Positions 43,625 to 55,344 of a stretch of DNA of 64,000 bases are shown here, one piece after another. Positions within the stretch are counted from its first letter, which is position 1. Each line of letters starts with the position of its first letter. Under the pieces are notes generated by a model, which saw only the letters and a list, made by a program, of their open reading frames with translations, searched no databases and was not told where the DNA came from. The DNA is from Setomelanomma holmii (lineage: Eukaryota > Ascomycota > Dothideomycetes > Pleosporales > Phaeosphaeriaceae): the NCBI GenBank assembly GCA_010015745.1, contig ML978227.1:1-64000 (forward strand). Reading direction: 5' to 3'. Made by a program: the position numbers and the translations under genes.

Positions 43625-44876
43625 CTACACCAAACGCAGTGTCCGTTTCTTCCATTGCTCGCCCGGCAGATTCTCCAGCACCTGCGGACCTATATACTTC
43701 TCTAGACGAGATATTCGTATTTCCCTTGCTTCTGTGCTCTCGCCAAACTCTGGTTTGAATCGCTTCTCTAGTATTTCTTCAATGTCAGGAGCTGACATGA
43801 AGCAGGTCGCATTGATCTTCGAAGAGAACACAGTGACCCTGCGGTATGAGCCTGGCTTGGTCTCGAGGACCAGTAGACCTGCAATCTGTACCATGTCTGT
43901 CCGTACGTTGAAGCCGAGTGCTTCCAAGCATACGGCGTGCAGTATGGTGCTACTCGATATCCTCGGGTCTCGAAACTCGATGCGCTGGTCGTGTACCTGA
44001 AGAAAAGGTTCACCGGTTTGGTCGAGCTGGACTGTGTATTCTGCAACCCAGGTCGTGACATCGAACCACGGGGAGAACGCTGCATAATCGTCTTTGTGAC
44101 TTCGAAACGTGGAGATATCCATATCACCACAGGCGATGCGACAATTTTATTTGCACGTTCTTGTACTTTCCACAAGGATCCTTCGCAGGTTCGACTTGGG
44201 CATGCAGCTGGCCTGGAAACTTAGTTGGTAGCTGAGCTTTGGCTGATGCCCAAGTCCAAGATGTGAACACATTCTTAGATATATCTCGACTACCGCTGCA
44301 TGCGTCCACAGTCCAAAAAAGACCGGCTAAGAATGATGCATGCACTGGACAATCTCAACGCTCATTATAGAGAATCGGTATACCGTAAAAATGCGTAGCT
44401 GAATGAGAGAAGGCGGCAGAAACATGGAATGCGTCGATGATGCCAACAAAGGCATCGACCATGTCGGTCTCGTAAGACAGCTGTCGCTGACGAGATAACA
44501 TGAATGATGATAAGGACCCTACTATTTCGGCAAGCATTACGAAGGTTCCGTGTAGCTGTTCGCAAAGCTTGCAGTCCTTCTTCAAGCGGTCCAAGTCTAT
44601 CTTCGCGATGGTATATCGCCTGGGCGAATGGCTATCGTTCGTAGCATCGATAGCTTGTACTTGTGCCGCAGTAAGGTCATGCTCCCAGATCTCGCGCCGA
44701 ATCAGGCTGGGTAGATGCAGATGCCGGCATTTTCCGCGAAGAGAACTATACCATGGGCTCGGCAGCGGGAGGAAAGGCAGCTGTCGGTTCTCCGAATGTG
44801 GGCGAAGTCGTCGCTGAACAAAAAAGCTCTTTCGAGGTTCGATCTGGCCGTGCGTTTGCATTGACATCTCTCTCAC
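43625..44876 (-). CDS. Tandem family copy A, function unknown
   Basis: Two coding blocks: 44355-44876 (N-terminal, with DRLKKDCKLCEQLHGTFVML, a C-x2-C pair like the start of many HET proteins) and 43625-44122 (C-terminal). One or more introns between them (about 44123-44354) could not be fixed. The C-terminal block has HAVCLEALGFNVRTDMVQIA, then GLLVLETKPGSYRRVTVFSS, and ends in YIGPQVLENLPGEQWKKRTL followed by RLV-stop. The same end recurs in copies B and C. No HET core (YVALSYxWG) is present. No known domain recognised. It may be a degenerate or specialised relative of the HET N-terminal region. Confidence 0.5.
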
Positions 44877-45154
44877 AGCCTTGTTATATCTTGCATGTCG
44901 AAAAGGTGGTCGTAGAAGGTGAACCAGGTAAGAAGGCTATGCAATGTGCTCGATCTTTCGAGGACTTCTGATGGATAGCAGAATCATATTCTGCTATGTC
45001 ATTCGCCAATCAAACACATCGAGAAACTGCGATTCGCACAATGAAGCGTCTCAGCTTCCAACGATGAATTGATAGGTCTATGATCTCTACATCTTACCAG
45101 TCGTCAAGTTGCTTCACAGCAGCTACACCTGCCCAACTGAGTCCCAACATCCGA

Positions 45155-45480
45155 CTACACTAATCGCATTGGCCTCCTTTGCCATTCCTTCCCAGGCAAT
45201 ATGCCCAAGACCAAAAGCCCGATCCATGCTTTCATGTTGAGCTACTTCATGTCCCGTACTTTATCCCCAGAACATCGAAGACACGTAGTCGCTTCATCGT
45301 ACATCAAGAATCCAAATGCGGTCATTCAGATTGCAGTCTTGAAGGTCTCGACTCGGCGAAATGCGCGTGCTACATGTGTATCGACATAGCCACACGTCTT
45401 AAGGCCGAGCGCAGGCCGCATCGTTCGTGGTGCATTATGGAACACTTCCCATGGCCGCCACAAACCTAGCTTTTGGGCGT
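45155..45480 (-). pseudogene. Tandem family copy B, decayed
   Basis: Traces of the same family in shifted frames: LGLKTCGYVDTHVARAFRRV then ETFKTAI-stop, matching GFRRVKTFQIDI of copy C and SYRRVTVFSSKI of copy A. Closer to 45155 the signature WIGLLVLGILPGKEWQRRPM continues into RLV-stop. Internal stops and at least one frameshift separate the two parts, and no N-terminal C-x2-C block was found. It lies immediately downstream of copy C and is best explained as a decayed duplicate. Confidence 0.6.
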
Positions 45481-45561
45481 ATGCTATCTGGCGTCCATTT
45501 TGTGATGATCTGGAAGTGATTTTTCCCTTCTCGTGTAAATACTTCGTCGCATCGACAGCAT

Positions 45562-46326
45562 TTACACGAGGCGCATTCTCCTCTCCCATTGCAGCTTCCC
45601 CAGAACCGGAGGACCGATCCACCCACCCAACTTGAGCTGCCTGTTGCTAGGGCCGGGCGTGCCTCGAAACAGTTCCATTTCGTCGGCAGTCACTTCGAAT
45701 TGCGCCATTTTGATGTCAATTTGGAACGTCTTCACGCGGCGAAATCCGTGTGACCCGGACGGTACGACCAACAACCCTGCCACACTGGTGTTTTCCGAGC
45801 CAATGTCGATACCAGACGCCTTCAAGCACACTGCATACATGTGAGCGTGCCCAGATACCAAGTGAACAGGGAGGCGGATCTCGAGACCATAAAGCTTGAA
45901 GCGGCCTTGCAACGGAAAGAGGCGAATCACATCTGGCGAGTGATGAAACTGAATCTGCAAGTATTGTCCGTAGAAACTGCCTCTCGCATCCAATATGTCA
46001 AAGGTCAGGCGTGATAAGTCAAATGCGCAATTATGCTTTTGATCTTGGCAGATTCCAGAAGCACTGGCGCTTTTGAAGACGTGTAGGAATTGCTGGCAGA
46101 GGCTGCAGGTAGACTCCAGAGTCAATTCGTCGACTGTCGCAAGCTTTCCGTATTCGACTCTGCAGAATTCCTCCAGCTCTGTTCCAATTTGCAAAGGCCA
46201 ACAGCGTGCGCAAAGAGCGTTATGATGGCGAACAGCACGTCGTTGTGGTTCGACATGATTACTGGAAAACGGCAGATTTCGATTATGCGATGCGAGCGCA
46301 TGCATGGGCGCAGGACCATTTCTCAC
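45562..46326 (-). CDS. Tandem family copy C, function unknown
   Basis: One uninterrupted frame of 254 residues. Near the start HNALCARCWPLQIG gives a C-x2-C pair; a second lies in ESTCSLCQQFLHVFK. The middle part has CAFDLSRLTFDILDARGSFY. The C-terminal block is AVCLKASGIDIGSENTSVAG, GFRRVKTFQIDIKMAQF and the end GGWIGPPVLGKLQWERRM followed by RLV-stop. It is the best-preserved of the three copies and gives the reference for the family. No HET core or enzyme motif is seen. The Cys pairs could bind zinc. An upstream exon cannot be excluded. Confidence 0.6.
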   Translation of the reverse strand: MRNGPAPMHALASHNRNLPFSSNHVEPQRRAVRHHNALCARCWPLQIGTELEEFCRVEYGKLATVDELTLESTCSLCQQFLHVFKSASASGICQDQKHNCAFDLSRLTFDILDARGSFYGQYLQIQFHHSPDVIRLFPLQGRFKLYGLEIRLPVHLVSGHAHMYAVCLKASGIDIGSENTSVAGLLVVPSGSHGFRRVKTFQIDIKMAQFEVTADEMELFRGTPGPSNRQLKLGGWIGPPVLGKLQWERRMRLV

Positions 46327-46832
46327 GTGAGTTGAAGTTCTATAATCGGGATGTCGCTGTCACGCCTCGAGATGTTGAGCGTTGGGGACGGTCAGCCAAT
46401 GTTGGGACGTGACGCCAGTGTTCCAGTCGGAAATGCGCTCTTTCCACTTTGCGATTCTCCCCATGCTATCGTTCGCGTCTAGTACTACCCGTGTGTGATG
46501 TTGAAAGCACAACTGTGTGAGGAAAAAGGCTGTATGTTGGAGCTGGGAGACGTTGCGATGGATTGAAGGATGCAAGTAAGACAGAGTGCGCGAGGCGGGT
46601 GGTAGGCTAAACTGTCGTGCCGCGTGACTTACCACTTCGTCAACGTCTTGCGAAGACAGTTACAAGCTTCACGAAGAGAAATCTCCCACGCTGAATTTTT
46701 CGAAAGAAACTGGAAGGTCGTGCACGGCAATGGGGGCCACAAGGGGCATGCAAATGTAGATCCTTGAACATATGGGACGAAAGAATACGTACGCTCGCTA
46801 CCAAAACGGCAACCAAAGCCTTTGCCTATCCC
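46327..46832. other. Intergenic
   Basis: 5' region of copy C and 3' region of the hydrolase gene. No coding signal. Confidence 0.4.
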
Positions 46833-48223
46833 TCAGGCCTCCTCCATAGGCGCCTTACTCAAATCCACACTCTTATGATACCGCCTACACGGCAACTCCC
46901 CATGATCATTCTCATCGCCATCATCCTCAATCTCAAACATGCGCTTCAACTCCCTACACGCAACCATATACTGCTGTCTCGCACCAGGGCTTTCCCTGAG
47001 CGGATTCGGCGCCTTGTCCCAGCCATGCGGTACGCCAGGCCTACAGATTGGTCAGTGAATGTCTTATATATGATTCGTGCGTTTGAAGATACTTACACGC
47101 AGTGATAATGCACACGCTTGCCCAGATCATTCTTCAAGCGATCCCGGAACCGCTCGCCCTCGGCCAGCAACATATCCCACTCGCAGCAAAACAGCACGAT
47201 ATCATCGGGAAGAGCCTCGAGCATTTGTTTCGGCGCGACACCTGGGCTGAGCCAGGGGTGTGCAAGATCGAGCGACGGGGGCTGAAGGTATGAGTCGTCA
47301 AAGAGCTCGGTGAAGACGGCGGGGAGTTGTTGATCTGCGCGGGTGCAGGTGGCGCGACGCTGGGCACGGGTTTGTGTGTAGTCTGTGGGTGGGTAGAAGG
47401 AGACTATGCCTCTGATCTTGACAATGGCGTCGGAGCCCTCGGTCATTACGGATACGGCGCCGTTGGTCGAGTTGTCTTTGTATGAGGAAACGAGAGAGAG
47501 TGAGGACGCGCCGGTTTGGCGGAGCATGGCGATGCGATCGAGGCGGGACTTCTGTCGCACTAGAGGTATACGCGAGCCGTTGGGTGTGTCGGGGGATAAG
47601 AATGCGTTAGGTGGTGGTTGTTTGACGGACTCTGGGATATTGGGGATATTGCCTGCTCGGCCGTCGATAATCTTCGCGCCTGATGGTGTTCGGTCGAAGA
47701 GTTCGCCCTGTAGACACAATGGCACTGTGAAGCTCATATTCCCTCCTGAAGAGAAGCCCGAGACAGCGAATCGATCAGGGTCCAGCATCAGCTCGTTGGC
47801 GTGTTGCGCCAGGTATAATATGGCATCGGCGCCATCCTCAACTGCTGTCGGAAACGGCAGTTCAGGCGCACAACGGTAATCGACGCTGACAACGACCGCT
47901 CCGACTTGTTCGACGACCACTCCGCACCATCGCGCATCGTCCTTCGCGGTCCCTAGTACGAAGCCTCCTCCATGAAAGTTGACCACGACAGGATATCTTT
48001 TATTGCCCTTGAGTTTCTTTTGCTTCTTATAGTCCTTTGGCACGTAGAAGTTCAGCTTGAATTTGCCCTTCAATGGCGAAACGGTCGCGTCGATGTCTCG
48101 GTAGAAGGTGGGGTGTGGTGGTCGCGGCCGCGCAAGCTTGTGCAGCATCATTCCGATGCCCATGAGCACGCGCCAAAACTGCGCTTGGATATGCAGCACC
48201 CATCGCGGACGCGTACCAGGCAT
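46833..48223 (-). CDS. Alpha/beta hydrolase, HSL-type esterase/lipase
   Basis: Two exons, 47097-48223 and 46833-47040 (56-base GTAAGT intron), give 444 residues. The oxyanion-hole motif is VNFHGGGFVLG (His84-Gly87) and the nucleophile is GFSSGG (Ser158). The acid lies in FCCEWDMLLAEGERF and the catalytic His in VPHGWDK, which is only completed by the second exon. DYRCAPELPFP is the usual strand after the oxyanion loop. The N-terminal WVLHIQAQFWRVLMGIGMML is hydrophobic and may anchor the enzyme to a membrane. An insert of about 90 residues (Pro/Ser-rich) lies between the nucleophile and the acid. It hydrolyses ester or acyl substrates not predictable from the sequence. Confidence 0.9.
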
Positions 48224-49026
48224 TATGTCGACTGTTGATTGTTGTTCTGCAAAAGACTTTGTTGGGCTACGACGTGTGCGCCATGGAAGTTGGGAAAAAG
48301 GAGAGGTGAACGAGGCGCAGCTTGTGGCGACTGCAACAAGGCAATTACCAATGTATGGTTCGGCTCTCTGAATAACCGTTGAGAGATGCTTAGTGAAGAT
48401 TTGGCAGTTGACATTGGCTTGGCCCTAAGTTAGTCGCGCGACGGGAATCGATCTAGAAATGTGAGACACGCGGATTCCACGACATCTGATAGGCGATGAC
48501 GTACCCCCTGAAGATAGGCGTGATAGGATCACCATTTCGTCAGCGGCTCGCCAAGCACGCCTCCACATTAGCAAGCTTTGCGCATCATCGATCATGGGAA
48601 CGCCAGGGAAGTAACTGCATCGCGGCAATGGGCATGCGCAACAAGTTCGTGATTGGGGAAGCATGAATTCATGCCTCCCACTAACAAATTGATTGGAGAG
48701 ACGAGGTAAAATGACCCAACCCGTACTCATGGGGTAACAGTACAGGCAAGATAACCACCACGCGCTTCTCCACCATGTCATATACCAGACATCCAACCCC
48801 ATATACAAGAAAAGCTAGCCAGGAGGGTATAGGGCTGCTGCTCAAGTCCTCAGTGCGCCGAACGCTCACCTATTGATGCTGCCATGAACCATGTAATGCA
48901 AATGCTTGGTGTACACGCTGGTGACGACGTGTCGACAACGAAGTCGATGATACCGTGTGAAAACGCCGATAAACAAGTGTACAAATCACAGGAAAGACGA
49001 TTAGGCTGACAAGGCGACCCAAATGC
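48224..49026. other. Intergenic
   Basis: Overlapping short frames only. No recognised gene. Confidence 0.35.
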
Positions 49027-49598
49027 TCAATCGTGGCAATCGACGAAGTAGTAGTCCTCGTCCTCAGGAGCGACGTTCTTCTTCTTTGGGAGCGGCGACT
49101 GGATCTCGGCGTCCACGTCCAAGACCTCGTACTCATTCTTGATCAGCTTATCGGTCTCCTTGATCTCGTATCGCTCGATAGCCTTCTCGAGGGCGTGGTT
49201 GAGGATCTGGCTGCCATGGCTAGGCCCGCGTGCGGCATCGAACGAGTAGGCAATCTCAGCATCTGGCGTAGGAGCGACGGAAGGGTGCTCGATCTCCTCG
49301 TCGGCGGACGACTCGCCACTAGCGTAGGTCATGTCCTTGTTGAGGGCAGTTCGAGCCTTCATGTGGCCAGGGTACGATGACCTGCGCTCGTTAGCCTATG
49401 TTCCCATAGAGTGCCCTCACTACTCTAATGTACATACTTGACATGAGGATAGACGCGAGCAGGACGTGGTCGAGCATCCTCCTCGCGTCGTCCAGGGCCG
49501 AATGACGCGCCATGCGCCCACTTCACTCGGCTGTTCTTGTCGCGGTTGAACTCCTTGGCATCGGCACGGAGGTCGCTGGTGTAGGTCTGCTCAGACAT
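49027..49598 (-). CDS. Conserved small acidic protein, function unknown
   Basis: Two exons, 49438-49598 and 49027-49381, joined by a 56-base GTATGT..CAG intron, give 171 residues. Starts MSEQTYTSDLRADAKEFNRD and contains SRVKWAHGASFGPGRREED. After an acidic Ser-rich part come SFDAARGPSHGSQILNHALE, RYEIKETDKLIKNEYEVLD and the end EDEDYYFVDCHD. The splice restores a natural junction (YPHVKSSYPGH). The pattern of conserved-looking blocks suggests a real ascomycete protein. No domain is recognised and no signal or membrane segment is present. Confidence 0.65.
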
Positions 49599-50652
49599 GA
49601 TGCTTACAAGCCGAGACGGTGGCAAGTTGTCGAGGCTCACTGGACTTCTGGCTATGGTGGTGCTGGCTACTGGTTCTGGAGGACCTGGTATGGACAGATG
49701 AGTGTTGTGGTAAGGTGCTAGGTAGATTAGGTGTGGTTGGAGGAGGGAAACTCAGAGCAAGTAACGAGTGAGGTTGATATAAGAATAGGCAGTGATAGCT
49801 CGGAAGTGAGAGAAGGCGTGACTGGTGACTAGCAGCTGTCTTGAATGACTGTGCTGGGTGACTCAAGTGAGGCCTGAGCTGTGGCAGGTAGCTGAGTGGC
49901 TATGCAGATAGATGATACGGGAAATGCCTATGAAAGTGCGAAGAACAAGTTGCAGCGTGGGAATTACCGCCCTTTATGAGCTCAAAGGCGTAGGCGCGTC
50001 CCCGCTCCTTTGTTATGGTCCTGATAAGGAGCTGTGAGGTAGTGGCAGCTCCAGCATGACCAAGTTCCCGACCCGCCGAGCCCCGCCTCAGCCGAATCAG
50101 ATCCGGGTCTGACGCACTGGTGGTCTTTGCCCATGATGCCATCATTGTGTATCATGCGCCTTGCACGCGAACGTGGCCGTCTCGGACGCTGGTTGGGTGT
50201 CTGACTGCTTGCGTGCGTGTTGGAGTGCATGGGGTGCTGTGAAGCTCTCAGGTACTCGCCTCGTATCGTAACCCCACATCGGCCTCCACTCTCAGACATC
50301 AGCGGTCGCGGCAACTCAACGATCACAGGGCACAGGTTCGCACTGCCGCAGCGTGTTAGATGAGCGCGTCTTAGCACGCAAGTTCGATAAGAACCCGGAT
50401 TCGGCCGCTCATCAGCCTGCGCCCTTCTCGGCTAGAATCGTCATCTATCTACCCAGCTCCGGCGACTATCTTGGAACAGCTACTGGCGCGAGTCCTCCAC
50501 CATATGCACCCCATACCATGGTACTCAACTTGGCCCGTGAGACGGTTGAGTTGACCTCGCCCGTCCGGTCCATCAATCAGCCTCGATGGAGCACTAACGT
50601 GTAATCCTGCATGCTGTTGACAAGGCCACAAGATTCAGGCATGCCATTACAA
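49599..50652. other. Intergenic, about 1 kb
   Basis: Begins with the C/T-rich leader of the leftward small-protein gene. Short overlapping frames further right have no recognisable content. Confidence 0.4.
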
Positions 50653-51293
50653 CTAAGTATGGTACGCGGCTGCCTCCTCGTCCTCTTCGTCACTGCTCTC
50701 GACCATACCAGCTTCGCTCGGGAGGACATCCGGAAACCAGCCATACCTCGCTAAGTCTATGGTGTACTGGCCCATGGCGTCCTCCCGAACCTCAACTCCC
50801 TCCCTACGCAGAGTGTCGGCCTGATGGCTGGCAGCGCTCGGGCCTCTTTGTACTTGTCAATTCAGTGTACAACATGCAACAAAGACTCGAGGCTGGTCAT
50901 GGTACTGACCTAGGACTTATGCCGCCTTTGGAGTTGATCACGCGCTGCCAAGGCACGTTACCGCTGTGAAACGTAGGGTTCTTCTTACTGCGATCGGTCG
51001 ATGCCGATGGCAGGTGTTTGAGACAAACCCCGACTTGTCTTCGACGTCATGCGTTAGTGGGTTGTGTCATCGGAATGTACAACACGGTTCTGTACCTTGG
51101 TCGCTCAGCTAGACCACACAAGATTAGTAGCTTGTCAAAGTCGCGCATGTGCTTGGGAGCAGTGCTCACGCTTCCCGAGGAGCAACGCGATATGACCGTA
51201 GGAGGTGACTTTTCCATGTGGGATCTCTTGCACAGCTTCGTAAACTGCAGTGTACCACAGGTGGACCTCCTCTGAGCGCGCACCTTGCGCCAT
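50653..51293 (-). CDS. Alkyltransferase-like protein (ATL, MGMT-fold)
   Basis: Exon 1 (51170-51293) reads MAQGARSEEVHLWYTAVYEA then VQEIPHGKVTSYGHIALLLG, the MGMT C-terminal-domain start with the Arg-finger region. After an intron, exon 2 (about 50915-51035) reads VGVCLKHLPSASTDRS and SGNVPWQRVINSKGGIS. In MGMT the active site is PCHRV; here Trp replaces the Cys (PWQRV), the hallmark of ATL proteins, which bind O6-alkylguanine without repair and hand it to nucleotide excision repair. The last exon (to 50653) reads ADTLRREGVEV, YTIDLARYGWFPDVLPSE and an acidic SSDEEDEEAA tail. Exact borders of exons 2 and 3 are approximate. Its start lies 158 bases from that of BUD13 on the other strand. Confidence 0.85.
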
Positions 51294-51451
51294 GTTGCGC
51301 TGTGAGAAGGGTAAGTGGTGCAAGCGCGGGACGCGACGATTTGATGCGCGGATGACGCATGAGCACGTGACATAATTTTGGCGGAAAGTTCCGTTCCAAT
51401 CCGCGCTGCACCTCACCACTATTTCACCAAGCCCGCCAACACCCATCAAGC

Positions 51452-52493
51452 ATGTCCCTCGCCGATTACCTGGCGAAGAACTATCTCACAGCAGATTCGG
51501 AAAAGAAGTCGAAAAAGCGCAAGCGGAAGAACAAAGACGGCGGTCTCACAATTGACGACGATGATAACCTGGGCTGGAAAAAGGCTGCAGAAGACGACGA
51601 CGAGGATGCGCCCATGTTAGGTAAGCTATTGCTGGTCCCTCATACGCTGAAGCGTACTTATGATATCGTTTCTAGTCGGTGGAGGCACTCTGAAAAAGTC
51701 CAAGAAAAAGTCCAAATCTGATGGCGCCGCAATCTGGACAGCCGTGGGCGTCGCCGCCCCTTCTCACGCACAACAAGTCGCCGCAGACGAAGCTGCCGCA
51801 AATGCAATCATCGAATCAGCCGCGGCCGATCGCGAGAAGGCCGCGCAAGCCGAAGATGAAGCCCCAGAAATGGTCGACACAGAAGGCGTGCTCAGGATGG
51901 AGTCTGGCGCAAAAGCAGGCCTACAGACTGCGGAGGAAATGACGGCAGCAATGAACAAGAAACAGGCTGAGGACAAGCGGAAAGCGGAAGAGGCACTCAG
52001 GGAAATGGGAAGCGCCGCGCAGGAGACCATCTACCGTGACGCAAGCGGTCGCATAATTAATGTTGCAATGAAACGGGCAGAAGCGCGGAAGAAGGCTGAA
52101 GAGGAGGAACGGAGGAAGCTTGAGAAGGAAAAGGCAGCTCGAGGAGATGTTCAGAATGCAGAAGCGACGAAGAGGAAACAGCAGCTGCAGGACGCAAAAA
52201 CTATGACGATTGCACGATACGCAGACGATGAGGATCTAAATGATGAATTGAAGGAGCGAGGTCACTGGAACGACCCGGCCTCAGGATTCTTGCGCAAGAA
52301 AAAGAAGGGCCGAAGCATAACAGGAAAACCTCTATATCAAGGTGCTTTCCAACCGAATCGCTATGGTATTCGCCCTGGTCATCGATGGGACGGAGTGGAT
52401 CGCGGCAATGGCTTTGAAAGCCAGTGGTTCACCTCACGGAATCGCAAAGCAAACGTTGAGAAGCTCGAATATCAGTGGCAGATGGACGAGTAG
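51452..52493 (+). CDS. bud13: Pre-mRNA splicing factor BUD13 (CWC26)
   Basis: Two exons, 51452-51620 and 51676-52493, give 328 residues. Starts MSLADYLAKNYLTADSEKK, the conserved BUD13 N-terminus, with a Lys-rich stretch. The C-terminal family block is complete: ETIYRDASGRIINVAMKR, NDPASGFLRKKKKG, GKPLYQGAFQPNRYGIRPGH and RWDGVDRGNGFE. BUD13 is part of the RES complex of the spliceosome with Pml1 and Snu17. The middle is a charged coiled coil. No lesion. Confidence 0.96.
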
Positions 52494-53155
52494 AGGCAAT
52501 TCTGGAATCACGGACAGACAAGTGGGTGAAGGACCTCTTGAGTTTGGAAAGATCTTTGCATTGTGTTAACAGCATAGCGCGGCGTTTGGATGCTTGTACA
52601 TGTGGCTCTTGCGGTGGCATTGATGGTCGCTACCCGACAACAAGAGCACTTCCAAATTTGGTTCCTGTGCTAGCAGGCGGATGGAGAATTCAGTAAGATG
52701 ATGGATACCTTATGTATGTCAGCATCATGCGCAGTCCAGTACAGCTTCTCGAGCCATGAAGGAACATTCTGTATCATCAAACATGTGCATTGCAAAAATT
52801 CGAGTACCATTGTACGTCCTCTGCGGCTCGTCCTGCCTCTCTCGCGATGGTTCGGGTGATGTCTTGGCATGGCTGCATCTGTGGCTTCGGGCGTTCCTTC
52901 TTCCAACCAAACCAAAGCAACCCCACTTCAGCCGCACCAAAAGATGGTTGCACAGTCAGACGACGCGTCCTGTCATCAACAAGCTCAGCCTGTACATGTC
53001 TTAGCCACCACCTCGCCAACGCTCCGTGGTCCGGGAGTATAGCGTGTGAGAAACTAGGCTGGCACTGCCGATCACGAATCTTTTGGTCCACGATTTAATA
53101 TCTCCTGCTTAGCACAATCTTAAGGCCACGAGCCCATCGCACCCGCGACGCCGAT
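52494..53155. other. Intergenic
   Basis: 3' end of BUD13 and the 5' region of the next rightward gene. Overlapping frames on both strands are not convincing. Confidence 0.4.
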
Positions 53156-55298
53156 ATGTCCTATGGCGCATCGTATGGTCCATCGTATGGACCTGTCTAT
53201 CAGCAAGATCCTATATATCAACAAAATCCTGGAAACCTAAAGAACCAGCATAACCATTTTGAGCTTCAATCGGTAGCGCCATCTTTCACGAGTTCGAACA
53301 ATAGTCACTACAATCAGGGCGGACCAGTTCCGAATGATGCAACAAGCGACTACAATCAACTACTCTCGGAACCATGCGAAGATGCAAAGTATACTTATTG
53401 GAACCCGGGGTTCTGGATACAGTTCCCGTGGCTCGGCGTTTTATCTCTTCTTGGAATCTTAGCCAGTAAGTTGTATCATCCGGTAGCTAAGGCGACCATT
53501 ATTAACGTTCCAAGGTACTGTGGCCAGTCTGATTATTCTGGTTCGTAGCAACAAGCAACCCTTGAGTGATTGGGGTTATGGCGTCGCCCCGTCAGTCTAC
53601 CTTTCTATTGCGTCTGTTGTTGCCAATAGCTTGACGGCATATGCTCTGGCAAATGGTCTGGAGACTACATTCTGGAGGAATGCCTTACAGGGTCGAACGG
53701 TGAGTGGTTTTGAAAGTAATCTTTGGCAGCCTATTAACTTCTTGAAGTTGGCAGAACTCAACCAAAATTGGCTGTGCGGAGCCAACATGTATCATGCAGT
53801 ATTCCAAGGCTACAAGGCCGGCGGTAGATTGACAGCGATGGGTCCGTTCCCAAGCTCGGCGATAGAACATTACTGACAACGACTAGCATGTCTCATGTCC
53901 GTAATAGCCTTGCTTCGTGGGCCACTCTATCAGAAAGCCTCAACTGTGGTCAGCGATGTCGCTTACGATACGAACGGCACGCTTCAACTGTCAATTGCAA
54001 CAAACTTACCAGAAGGCTACACAGGACTCTCACAGGATTCTCGAGCTTCGATCCAACAGATTGCCAGGCTCACTCCAGACTTTGCCCAGATCATGCAGGC
54101 ATACAACCTGCGCTCAAACGTCAGCATCGACCATCGAGAGTGCGGCAGGACTTGTCTCACAACAATCAAGGTATCTAACGTGCGCGGGGCTAAACAGCTA
54201 TGAAGACTCTAACACATCCGTTAGTCCTTCGGTTTCAAGACGCAATGCCGGCTTGAACAACACTTCCGAGACTACAATACTACAGGAGCATCCGAAATCC
54301 CTCTCTTTTCAACCACGAGTGCGCTGTATCCGATAGGAGCTTTAGACCCAACCGGCAGATACTACGAAGATATGGGCATGCGATTGAATGCCACTTACTG
54401 GATTCCAAACACGGACGACGATAAAAACATACCCAATAGTCTGATGAGGAAGCGCTGGGAATCTCACATCTGTGATTTGACAGGCGCAGTGGTCAGCTAC
54501 AACGTCGTGCTGTCAACTCAAGGCATAACACGGGGCACTGTTAGCGACACTGCCGTCAAAGATCTGTGAGCATATTTGCAGTAGCTATACGAGTATGACT
54601 AACAGACACCCAGAGTCATGCCAGGACCAGGCACGTGGGGACACAACAGCAACATAGGCGGCTTCGAATACGCCGCATCGTATCTCTTCACATCAAATGC
54701 CACCTTCCACTTCGCCGGCGCTGTCAGCAGCACGACCCTTACCGGCTCGCTGGCGAACGAAATGGTTTCCGGCAATGACTCCTGGAACCTGAATTTTGCA
54801 GATCCCATGGACGGCATGCTGGACACAATGCGGGAAATCGCTTTCCGGACTGCCGTGCGTGCTGCAAAAGATTATGCCAACATCACCAATTCTACGCAGG
54901 AGGTGCAATATAGCGGTTTAGCTACGCATTCTATCTACGATACGGACTTTCGATATATGGCGGGTGCTATAGTGGTGAGCGTCCTGAGCGTCATCGCCAT
55001 TGGGGTGACTTTCTACGGCTGGTGGGATCTAGGTAGGACGGTATCATTGAGTCCTTTGGAGATTGCAAAGGCCTTTGACGCACCGCTTCTGGCGCAAGTT
55101 GGGAGCAATTTGGACTTATCGCATAACAAGCATTTGGGCGCGATCGCGACCGCACGGGTCCGGTACGGCGCCAAGATCAACGAACAGGATTACTCGACGC
55201 AATATGCTAGCGGACAGATTCATCAAAGACGGAGACTCGTGATGGGTGTAGCAGGCGAGGTCAGATCACCAACGGCGAAAGAGCCATTTGGCAATTAA
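53156..55298 (+). CDS. DUF3176-like multi-helix membrane protein
   Basis: Multi-exon gene, about 610 residues. Exon 1 (53156-53465) is Tyr/Ser/Gln-rich (MSYGASYGPSYGPVYQQD) and enters the first helix (FPWLGVLSLLGILAS). Exon 2 (53515-53699) has a second helix and the family hallmark SDWGYGVAPSVYLSIASVVA, then TTFWRNALQGRT. After further introns come ACLMSVIALLRGPLYQKAST, a long extracytoplasmic part with several Asn-x-Ser/Thr sites and Cys residues, and a last helix (AGAIVVSVLSVIAIGVTFYGW) followed by a cytosolic tail. The pattern matches the ascomycete family with DUF3176, whose function is unknown. All exons can be joined in frame, including AAG-TCC across the intron near 54170-54224. Its stop lies 46 bases from the stop of the convergent PrpD gene. 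Confidence 0.75.
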
Positions 55299-55344
55299 GC
55301 AGTGGCTCATAACCGCATAAATTTATGCAATGCAAAATGATATC

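Noticed and set aside
46764..47105. 113-codon plus-strand frame
   Set aside because: Antisense to the last exon of the HSL-type hydrolase.
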